Below, one piece after another: positions 37,101-45,048 of a stretch of DNA of 64,000 nt (positions within the stretch are counted from its first letter, which is position 1; each line of letters opens with the position of its first letter). The DNA is from Beroe ovata (lineage: Eukaryota; Ctenophora; Nuda; Beroida; Beroidae), in contig CAMPET010000138.1 in assembly GCA_946803715.1 (NCBI GenBank), positions 44,841 through 108,840 on the forward strand, read 5' to 3'. Made by a program: the position numbers and the translations under genes. Under the pieces are notes generated by a model that was given only the letters and a program-made list of their open reading frames with translations, had not been told where the DNA came from and did no database searches.

Positions 37101-39223
37101 TACTTGACATACATTACCCCCACACGTTTTTGGAGTGGTCTGGGTACGTTTACTAGACGATGATAACTGATTAGTTGTTATGGTAACCAGTGGTCCAAGT
37201 CACTTGAAATCAAATTAACACATTATTAATGTTGATTTGGGAAATTTCAATTAAACCCGATATATTTGCGGATATAAAATATGTCCGTGACTCCTATTCA
37301 AGATGGTTTCTGGTGATGAAATATATGTTGGGTTATCATGGCTCGTAAGCCTGCTTCGAAGTTCGAAAGAAATGAGTGTCTAAACAAAAACGCGTGACAT
37401 TATTCCCATTGACACATGAGGGAGCTGATAATGTCAAGCCCTGAGAATGCTGCTTCATTATCTCATAATACTTCATTACGGTAAAATTGTGCACTAGTGT
37501 GTGTTATATGTGGTAAAACGTGTGTGTGTGAAAATGTAGGCCAAATGAATGCAATTATGAACGTGTAACATTTTAATCAGAGAGTCGCTACAAATCAAAG
37601 AACATTCTTTATCTCTTCGGGAAATAATTGATGCTCAGTACCCTTTATAATGGTTGTGATAAGACGTCGAACATATGTGTTATAATATCTACCTCTTTTT
37701 TTATCGTTTTATGTATGCATATAACTTCCACCGAATAAGAAGGTGGCGTCGAGAAGGGTGATTCTTTGTGTTAGGAAATGAAGTTGGCAACTTATATTGT
37801 TGCTTCGTGTTTCTCACGGAAATTTGTAGCTCAAATCTAAACAATGCTAAAGAAATGAACCAGTTTTTGGAAGCAGTGGCTGCTATTCATTCGATAAAAT
37901 TTTTTCCCCGGAGTTCATCAAGGTTCCTCCTGGATCATTTATAGCAATTAGTCATACAAAACTTTATTGCATGACAAACTTTTTATCAACCAAGCAGAGT
38001 CGTTTAAACGGTAAAGTCTTTGATCAACAATAAAGCTGAGTTTATTCTTACTCAAGATGATTACTAGACCCAAGATTATCCATAGTTCTGTCTCAAAATT
38101 CACTGACAAATGAAGGGTTACCATGGTAACTGTCAAGATTATGACTCTCGACAGTGGTTTCAACTAGTTACACCATTTTGACCTACCATATAATATATCA
38201 TACCATGTTACCACAATACATTCAGTTTGTGGTAACATGTGTCCCTTCAGTCCTCCACTTTACAGACAACAAAACAATAGAAATATGGTAATGGTTTTTG
38301 AGTTCATGGCCGCAAAACTTTTCTCTGTGAATCATTGTTTTCAGCTCATGTGGGACATAGCATGACTCACGCATTGCACCATTCATCATTGTCTGTTCCA
38401 AACCATAAACTTTAGCCATCTGATCATTCATTAGATTGTTTCTATTACGGAAACCATGACGATTTATTATCCATTTCAAGAAAATACTAGAATGTCCTGC
38501 CAGTTATAGGTTGTGTCTACAGTCCCTGACAAATTTACAGCTGTTATCAAAATGTCTGCCTTAGTGAATAGCTGGTGACATGCATCCAAAACGGGGACTA
38601 ATCAATTTAAGTAACTCAGGAGAAGACATCATATACCTATTCAAATTTTGGATGGCAGACGTTTAATGTTATCAGTCCTCTGCAATATTATTGCACTGTA
38701 ATTTCCTATTTAGATTCAGAAATGATAAGAATAGGGTCACAAAGATCAGCACAGCAAACAAATCCGGTTATCTGCATTATCTTCAGTTGATAGAGTACGA
38801 GTTGGAAAGTGGCAAGTACCATATCTGATCTCAGACATCAATGATCAATAATCTAATCAACAAAAAGCTCGGGAGGTTGATGATTTCCTACTAAGAGAAC
38901 TACTAAGAGAACTACTATATAATTAGTTTTATGCAATGAGTCATGGATAAATTCTTAGATTCATTTACGTTTTATAAATATTTGCTGCTTCATGGTGTAC
39001 ATGCTGAACTCACACTCAGCAAAAAGCCAAAACAAATTTACAATGCTGCAGTGTAAATAGCACTGATTTTTGGAATGAGTGAATGGTGAACACTGAAACT
39101 GAATGACTTATGGAATTGAATTCAATGAAAAATTAACAGTCCACAGTGAACAGTGGGCATTGGGCTGTGAAGGAACTCACCAATCTGGAAGACATTTCTT
39201 CAAATCATTCATGATAACATCTA
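19154..39223 (-). CDS. Wide-awake/ANKFN1 homologue (ankyrin - Fn3 - conserved core - RA-like)
   Basis: Fourteen in-phase exons, 5' to 3' on the minus strand: 39223-39181, 36535-36441, 35695-35667, 34211-34180, 32290-32177, 32005-31902, 31169-31095, 30946-30833, 23269-23172, 22849-22779, 22640-22431, 21628-21547, 21106-20933, 20437-19154. Ankyrin part: EDLKGLFHAIEM, CPGIDING, KPLDVALLLGD. Fn3 part: PPQRVGVSVQD, HYKG, VQWSTCPN, YFFRVQAGNVKGFG. Core: FVKNLNRALYLGVLHYTDNS and KIPVVEVED, DYLNCTDLGTPYYRLVKKEG, GEMPTPGLFVGLLLFKM, YSIYTKTIIEIGDAAVILII, each aligning with ANKFN1. The last exon ends with KLHITPTTTARDVINSVIRKL, like a Ras-association domain. In flies Wide-awake carries clock output to sleep; the role here is unknown. 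The first exon is unresolved. A candidate further 5' exon ends at 39541 with matching phase. The 30833-23269 intron contains a GPCR gene. Confidence 0.88.
21116..21200. repeat. GGTGATGAGGGAG minisatellite in an intron
   Basis: Purine-rich units of about 17-20 bases (GGTGATGAGGGAGAGG and variants) repeat about four times, then decay into GAGGGGAGCGG-type words to about 21330. It lies just upstream, in transcript sense, of the exon at 21106-20933. Confidence 0.75.
21663..21705. repeat. (CTCA)n microsatellite
   Basis: Ten or so uninterrupted CTCA units, in the intron upstream of the Wide-awake homologue exon at 21628-21547. Confidence 0.9.
23116..23315. promoter_or_regulatory. Cluster of six CACGTG E-boxes, two in a palindrome
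   Basis: CACGTG occurs at 23116, 23144, 23155, 23254, 23284 and 23310. The second and third sit in an inverted repeat (ACATCACGTGTACTACACGTGATGT). The cluster straddles the Fn3 exon at 23269-23172 and its splice donor. CACGTG is the core site for bHLH factors such as CLOCK/CYCLE, MYC and USF. The motif count is seen directly; any regulatory role is inference. Confidence 0.4.
23790..23848. repeat. TGTACATTAA tandem repeat
   Basis: Short units of ACATTAATGT, then two copies of AATGTACATTAATCTCGTAA. It lies about 200 bases beyond the 3' end of the nested GPCR gene. Confidence 0.75.
24035..25399 (-). CDS. Intronless class A (rhodopsin-family) GPCR, nested in an intron
   Basis: A single open frame of 454 residues with seven hydrophobic segments. 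TM1 (about 45-67) ends PANFLSLTYF. TM2 (78-100) holds NGVDLVICVLFLP. TM3 (117-143) starts at a Cys and ends SILRT where DRY is usual. Cys117 and Cys192 could form the TM3-ECL2 disulfide. TM5 (206-235), TM6 (278-303, with FNLPY) and TM7 (326-350) end in NPLVYILR, the NPxxY motif, followed by a helix-8-like RIKNLRDY. A long Ser/Lys third loop and a Ser/Thr tail could be phosphorylated. Ligand unknown; this looks like one of the orphan receptors expanded in early animals. It lies on the same strand as, and inside, the 7.5-kb intron of the Wide-awake homologue. Met1, Met23 or Met38 could be the start. The lack of DRY may alter G-protein coupling. Confidence 0.9.
   Translation of the reverse strand: MTYHDTPLKPLTLPPLRTALVTMFTATPPVTRPSASLMPTLWPFGAASTLCFCIGVPANFLSLTYFIRKYQDRPTYVSLLYIFMNGVDLVICVLFLPSAVSNLSEGQPHFFSYPILCSVWGYSYQVVSRLSVFCIGLMSILRTLSMFLPFLRLYFRHIAWPITTYLVMLLVQQTLPWWYGSSYVFVPEAGSCGWFVSEIFDYRSAEYKALMTVLIAVQFILPLFPIVISCLFSVYHLKEKSDSFNCLPGKKSLKSDSVFIINKKKTSDIGHKIKSSATLTIVILTAVYILFNLPYCFLMAIDVVEMLSEYTISLQPRILPRKYAVELYIWITIYTIPLNSTVNPLVYILRIKNLRDYMIRVCQCKSHPFTPAQTGFQQQNTIVRHTEIEVSTARRGMSLIGVVRPSPQQARSCSVAAAAGANVIGGGITVRPPAQTNSNRDLIGPEYNVQSECV
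27646..27762. mobile_element. MITE-like palindrome, 117 bp
   Basis: Arms CATCGTGACGAGTGCTTTA and TAAAGCACTCGTCACGATG are exact inverted copies at the ends. The inner part TGCATTACCTAACACCATT faces its exact reverse complement around a three-base loop. The middle of the arms is imperfect. No coding capacity; typical of non-autonomous DNA transposon derivatives. Confidence 0.85.
30269..30352. repeat. 13-bp minisatellite, about six copies
   Basis: Unit ACACACGATATTA with small variants (ATCAA for ATTAA). It lies in the large intron, about 500 bases past the first Fn3 exon of the Wide-awake homologue. Confidence 0.9.
36336..36418. repeat. 21-bp tandem array carrying four full CRE sites
   Basis: Four near-identical 21-base units, each with TGACGTCA (36346, 36367, 36388, 36409). 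The last unit diverges after the site. TGACGTCA is the palindromic consensus for CREB/ATF factors. The array begins about 20 bases past the donor of exon 36535-36441, inside the next intron of the Wide-awake homologue. Regulatory activity is inference. Confidence 0.85.
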
Positions 39224-39734
39224 CTGCAAAAGTCTGAAGTTTGAAGACAATATTCATAGTACAAGTTTATACTGAAGAAAATGCTAGACTTGTAAGCTGT
39301 ACCCAATCACATACTTCAATTGAAGGGTCAAGGGCAGGGGAGACTGCTGACTGGGACAAATAATCCTATGGGGTCCAATTATCAACTGTGTTTTCATTTT
39401 TCCAATTCCTAGATATAACAGATTACGGATTATGACATGCTACTGCAACACGACTTATCTGTGACTTATTATGTATTACAAAAGCAAAATCACATGCCTC
39501 ACTCAGCTCACATGCATGTGTTGTCAGATGTTATCTTACCACTGTTTTGTAGGTTTACTCGACACGCACCCTTCTCTTGCTGGTGGGAGTCTATTAGTTG
39601 ACGGCCAGTAAAAGTACAGAGTCAAGTAGTCGCTCAAAATTTGATCAGTCCTTTTTGCAAAATTTGATCAGACCTCTGACATTAACAATTAAATTGAAAT
39701 TTGATTAAATGATTAGAAATCGCAAAACTAATGT

Positions 39735-40110
39735 TCCCGCGCTGCGTGACCCAAATACTCCGCGCGCGCTGCGCGTCTCCGTGGTTTGGACTTTTCAGTT
39801 CACTGAGTAGAATAGGGGCGCGCAACGTGTGCACAAAAACTAATGTTTTTCACAACCGAACCTCAATTTCGCGATTAATTTTTTGTTCTTTGTCGATCGA
39901 TGATAGACCCAGAGACCCTGTCGAGGATTTCGTTTCGCATGCGCGCACGCGGCGCAAGCTTATTCTCAAACGCAAGCTGTTGGCTGTCGATGATAACACC
40001 TGTCGAGAATTTCATAATTGCGCGCGCCGCGAATTATATTCTCAGCTGGCGCTCGCCGCTTCGCAGCCCGCGTCAGCTGGGCCTAGCATCGCGTCGCCAA
40101 GCAACGCAAG
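39735..40110 (+). repeat. Dispersed CG-rich repeats: family B copy 2 and family A copies
   Basis: 39735-39845 matches the reverse complement of 8570-8715 (family B: CGCGCGCGCTGCG, CTTTTCAGTTCACTGAGTAG, CAACGTGTGCAC). Then 39893-39970 matches the 61-kb family-A unit: TCGATCGATGATAGACCC, CTGTCGAGGATTTCG, GGCGCAAGCTTATTCTCA. A shortened second family-A unit follows at about 39985-40050 and a TAGCATCG...CGCCAAGCAACGCAAG end at about 40083. The long open frame over this region is a by-product of the repeats. Confidence 0.7.
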
Positions 40111-40364
40111 CTGCTTCTCAATTTGCATGCATCAACGGTTTGGTATTGGATCGCGCCAAACAAGTGATTGCGTCTTGCGAGCACAATTAAAAACTGCGCC
40201 GCGCACATTTATCAATTTATCAGTTGTAAATTATAATCTTGGTGAAATTATTCGGTCACTAGGATCCGGATTTATTGTGCAATTTCCATTTATCTTGCCA
40301 CATGCTTGCTAAATGAGAATTATTGGGATATTTCATCATTAAAAACTTTTTACTTTTAGCCTGA

Positions 40365-41291
40365 ATGTCTAGCTCAATAAATGATCCTCAAGAAACTTCT
40401 GAGTCTACTAATGACATGGCTGATGATGAACTCAGGTTTCCTAAAGATAATTTTAGTCACAGAGATGTTTTGGTATCACATATTGAACAAGGTAGCCATG
40501 ATGCTGTTGGTACACTGAGAGAGAGTTCCAGTAATAGTGGAACAAGTGATAGTAGTGATTCGGATGATGAGTCCCAAGCCAATTTTGATGCTAATGTGCC
40601 TCAAGAGACTGAAGCGAGAAATTGGTGTAAAGACCTCATCATCTTCTTTACACTTTTGCCTATTATTTGTTTTTGTTTTCACACTGCTCCATCTGTTTTG
40701 AAGGAGTTGCAAAACATTTTTATCCCACCTAGTTTAACTGATCTTTTAGATGAGCAGTTTAAAGTTCATGCCAGTATCAGTCAGAAAAAACAGCTTGAAA
40801 TTAAGCATAATTTCATAGACAAAGTAAGCTCAAAGTTTGAATCAGATCCATTGTCTATTTTCATTCTCCATAACAAGGACCAGTTGGCCAATGCCACACA
40901 GTTTGCAGAAAATGTTGGTTACATATTCGCAAAACATCTTGGAAATGAAAATCTGAATCCCATCCTTGCTTATCCAGACTCAGAACTTTTCCACCATGAT
41001 ATAGAAAAACAGTGGGACTCAAAACTTGAGACGAGATCATCTGTTATTATCCAGAATTTCACTGAATTGCCATGGAATGCTGCTAAAGTATTTTTGAAAT
41101 ATTGTGACAATGATAATGCTCCAAACAAGGATAAATTGTTTATTTTTCTTGCTGTTTCCAGGCATTGCAATATGAGCAGACCTGATAAAAGTGTAGAGGA
41201 ACATCTGCTCAGAGTTTGGGATGTTGATGATGAAACAATTGAGGCACTCACAGTGAGAATCAGTAGTATCAGCCTGTGTTTTAATAGTTAA
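40365..41291 (+). CDS. LAP1/LULL1 (torsin-1A-interacting protein) homologue
   Basis: Single-exon coding region of 308 residues. An acceptor-like TTACTTTTAG ends at 40359, so a 5' UTR intron is likely. Residues 1-88 are acidic and Ser-rich, as expected for a nucleoplasmic or cytosolic tail. Residues 91-107 (LIIFFTLLPIICFCF) form one membrane span. Residues 108-308 resemble the luminal AAA-like domain of TOR1AIP1/2: ILHNKDQLANATQFAE, then VIIQNFTELPWNAAKVFLKY, YCDNDNA (246-252, compare YCDHENA in vertebrates), and a closing DDETIEALTVRIS. LAP1 and LULL1 activate the ATPase torsin in the perinuclear space/ER lumen. The equivalent of their arginine finger should be located by alignment. UFM1 follows 250 bases downstream on the same strand. 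Family assignment comes from motif order and remembered sequences. Confidence 0.8.
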   Translation: MSSSINDPQETSESTNDMADDELRFPKDNFSHRDVLVSHIEQGSHDAVGTLRESSSNSGTSDSSDSDDESQANFDANVPQETEARNWCKDLIIFFTLLPIICFCFHTAPSVLKELQNIFIPPSLTDLLDEQFKVHASISQKKQLEIKHNFIDKVSSKFESDPLSIFILHNKDQLANATQFAENVGYIFAKHLGNENLNPILAYPDSELFHHDIEKQWDSKLETRSSVIIQNFTELPWNAAKVFLKYCDNDNAPNKDKLFIFLAVSRHCNMSRPDKSVEEHLLRVWDVDDETIEALTVRISSISLCFNS

Positions 41292-41526
41292 TTTTGTATG
41301 AGGTGCTTATCAATAAGCTGATGTAATTTCTTTGTTATTCATTTCAAATATTTGGTATCTGGTAGGTAACTTTTGACAGTGGATTGTTTAAATGGTTTTT
41401 ATCCGGTTATTTTTACTATGACTGTTAGTTACAGTTCCCTTTTGCATTGTTATGGAATTTTTGTATCTTGCATCTTAACTGGATTAGAAGACTAGGATGC
41501 ATTTTCATAAGATCATGATAAGTTGA

Positions 41527-41975
<449 letters not shown>

Positions 41976-42748
41976 GACCTATGTTTATTCCGTTTTATTT
42001 TAACTGGGTCTTAGTGAATGGGGAATTATTTAATTAGTACTTGGGAGCTTCGGTTTCATTGTTATCTAGTCGGTAATCGCGAAGATGTGCACTAAATTTT
42101 TCCTTTAAAACATTCTAAACATTGATACTAAATGAGTGAACAAGCGCAACTTCTGGATCAGGAAGCTGGGCTGGTATTTGAAATTGTAAAATATGTTGTC
42201 AGAGTGATCAATTAATAACACCATTTATCTATGGCTACAAATTTCTGATTGATATGACATTTTGTGTAACTTATCTGTTTACATCTTGATTGAATTTCAT
42301 TAAAAATGTTCACTTCAATGCACAGAGATATGAGTATATTAGTATATTCCAGTTTGAAGTCTACATCATCTTCAGTACCATTATAGTTCTCATCAATCTC
42401 AATCTTCTCTAACCATCTTCTACTTTTGTCCGCGGTAGGGGGATGGACGAGCCAGGTCGACTTGCTTCTGTGTATGTCGAGTACAGCCTGAGGGCAAATC
42501 TGTCCACAGACAGGCATATCGATAGGAAGTGCTGTCTGCCCCCGTCAGGTTGGTTAAACAAAGTCCATCAGTGAAACTCTCCTTGACTATATATTTACAA
42601 CAACCATCCATCACACAAGGAAGGTCCGACTAATGAATCCCTGAAGATCTACAAAGCCATGTATTTTTTCATTGTACAATTGTGCCAAGATGGAAGCGAA
42701 ATCTCCGCCCATTTGGACTCTTTTTCACTCCTCCCTATCTTTTGACCA

Positions 42749-42868
42749 ACTCAAGTCAATACTCCCCGTATCTGGGGGTAATCTCGCACAACTCAACTCA
42801 ATACTCCCCGTATCTGGGGGTAATCTAGCTCAACTCAAGTCAATACTCCCCGTATCTAGGTAATCTAG
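42749..42868. repeat. About 42-bp tandem repeat, three copies
   Basis: Units built on CTCAAGTCAATACTCCCCG, TATCTGGGGGTAATC and TAGC/CGCA. The third copy is shortened. It lies about 700 bases upstream of the first recognised exon of the Bcl-2-like gene and could be in its 5' region. Confidence 0.8.
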
Positions 42869-43602
42869 CACGAACCACTTTATCATTCCTCTCTGGTCTC
42901 TCCTCCTGCGAACCCGGTATATGAATCTGAATATCTCTGCTCGCTTTCTTCGCCACTACTCCGCTTCTGATAAGGCAGAGCCGAGTACTGGGGTGGGGAG
43001 CGCGGGATTTGGTTCGGGCTGAACAGTGCCCTGCTTCACCGAGTAGATGCAGCCACGCTTCCATAGACTAGAGATCAACTGTCGGAAATGTTGTTCAAAT
43101 CATAGGCAATAAATCGGTTTGAAATTACACTGTACGCGTCTGTTTGAACACAGGAGTCAAGAAAATCGCTATCGGCACTGCTTGCCCTGTAATTAGAGCG
43201 AGTGAAACAAGTGCATGTTATTGTGAAAATAGATTACTGTGTTAAACATCACATAGCTGCAAAGAGAGTTTTTAATTAAAAGGTTGCTTGTTAACTTAAA
43301 GATAGTTTTTCCTGTGCATAAATACTCCGCTTTTAGAAAAACCTTTTAAAAAGTTAAAAATGGCTATAATTCAATGGTTATAGTGTGTTAAGTTCTTCCT
43401 GGCCAGTTTCGATTGCGGTAGATTGACAACAATTTCTCGAGTTTCTAATGGTCCTTGAGCTGTGCTTAGGGCGGCTAGTCCGCTAGCTTTTCCATTTAGG
43501 TGACACAATCTGCCAATGCTTATACATGTTCTCAGCAGATAATATAACATTAAAACAAATACAAACACCCCAATACTCACTATGTTACCCCAAACCCCTC
43601 AG

Positions 43603-44289
43603 GAAGTGGTGAGCCCCTGCCGTCACCCGAGGAGTGCGCCAAGAATTACCTCGACTCCCTGTCGGAGTGCGAGAAGCAGTTGTGTATGCTGGCGGAGCAG
43701 TTTAACTACGACTCGGATGTGGACAGCCTACTCCGGAGCAGACTTCAGAATTTCTCCTCCGAGGTTGGTTCGAGAGAAGGGATTGTGATTTTACACAAGG
43801 GTGTGTAATTGCTGGCGTGTGATCGCTGGCAGGGGTCTGAGTATGGGCGTGGTTTTAGTGGTGGGGCGTGATGTTGAAAGTGTGGGTGTGATCGATTGGG
43901 GCGTGGTTTTAGTGAATGTAGTTAAATGTTTAGGAGTTAGGTTTGTTGATAATGAATGCGGCCAAATCGTGGCCAGTGTTTAAGTCTTCATCATGTAAAG
44001 TGGCATCAATCAGTGCCATTTGCAGAGCGCTTCATGTGTAATAATGACATGATATGCATGTTTGATTGTTTCCAAACCACACTTTTATACCGTGACACGA
44101 ATTGACTGTCACTGTGCACGCTTCTTGCAGCAAGAACTGAGCAGCATGCTGTACAAGATATGGTACAAGGTATTACTGGATGGTGCCTCCGCTGGCTGCA
44201 TCCTCTCCTGTATCTCTTTCTGTGGCATGGTCGCCACCATGGCCTACGAAATGGGCATCCCTGTGGATAACATCACCAAATCTTTCAAC
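43603..44289 (+). CDS. Two exons of a possible Bcl-2-family protein
   Basis: Exons 43603-43763 and 44131-44289 join in phase and read through without stops. Exon 1: SGEPLPSPEECAKNYLDSLS, then KQLCMLAEQFNYDSDVDSLL. Exon 2: ELSSMLYKIWYKVLLDGASA, then ILSCISFCGMVATMAYEMG. The second exon resembles the BH1 helix of BAK/BCL-2 proteins (GxxWGRIxxxxxF...G) and the first could hold a BH3-like helix (KQLCMLAEQFN). The conserved Arg of BH1 is replaced by Cys (SAGCIL). Bcl-2 proteins control mitochondrial outer-membrane permeability in apoptosis. I found no BH2 exon (W...GGW) or C-terminal membrane anchor before 45049, nor the first exon. The exons themselves are well supported; the family call is tentative. 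Confidence 0.5.
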
Positions 44290-44641
44290 GTGAGTGTTTC
44301 ATCATCATTGTCATGATGTAATTCTAGTTTTGCGCTTTTCTTGTCTACCCCTTGGTCTCAGACGCTGAGCTACTCATGATAAGTCCTCTTCATATTGGCT
44401 CATAACCTCGGGATTGACATACAAATCTGACGATTAGATTGAAGTTCCTTATTCTATACTGTAGTTTCTTGAGACGCATCAATCACTCAATCAATCAGTC
44501 CTCTGATTCTTACCTCAGACAACCGGTGATGTACATATTAGGTATATTCATCGTCCGAAGGATATATTTAATTAGGCATCTATTTCTTGAGCATATTATA
44601 TAGGAAAAAATATATCAAAGTTTCGGAATAATTTCGCAAGA

Positions 44642-44720
44642 CAGTGCTCGACTTCGTTGGAGGCAGTAATATTATGGATGCAATAATGACAAGAACTAGT
44701 TCTTGTCATTATTGCTTCCA
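44642..44720 (+). mobile_element. MITE-like element, family C, copy 2, with 36-bp perfect palindrome
   Basis: Begins CAGTGCTCGACTTCGTTGGA as in copy 1 (10006-10097, opposite strand) and ends TCTTGTCATTATTGCTTCCA. At 44680-44715 GCAATAATGACAAGAACT meets its exact reverse complement with no spacer, so the internal segment of copy 1 is missing. Confidence 0.75.
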
Positions 44721-45048
44721 TAGGAAAAATCTGTTATTCTTTTGCCGTACAGACTTCGTGATGTTCTGCTCTGCGGTCGATTTTCATTCTGACGATCGAA
44801 ATGTGACACAAAAGGGCTCTGAATTCTGAAGATAATTCCAGAATAATTTCTTCGCATTGAACTTAGTATCAGATGTCATATTGTAAATGCTAAAATGGAA
44901 AAATCCGTGGGAGGGCATGCCGCGTGTCATTCAGTCGGGCATCTATTTATTCGAAATTCGGAGGATATATCTTCATTCTGTATCTCTCGATACAAATTTC
45001 TCCAACCACAGTTAGATGCTTTCCGAAAGGTCCCTCCTTCTCTAAAAG

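Noticed and set aside
39541-39600. Extra 5' exon of the Wide-awake homologue reading QQEKGACRVNLQNS
   Set aside because: The donor (GTAAGA) and phase fit, but no start codon or clear acceptor is seen and a stop lies just upstream. It is mentioned only as a candidate.
39731-40312. 193-codon open frame on the plus strand
   Set aside because: It consists of family-B and family-A repeats, with no start context and no similarity to a protein.
43371-43580. 69-codon minus-strand frame with a hydrophobic start (GVFVFVLMLYYLL)
   Set aside because: It looks like a small membrane peptide, but it overlaps the intron just before the Bcl-2-like exon and no supporting splice or family evidence was found.
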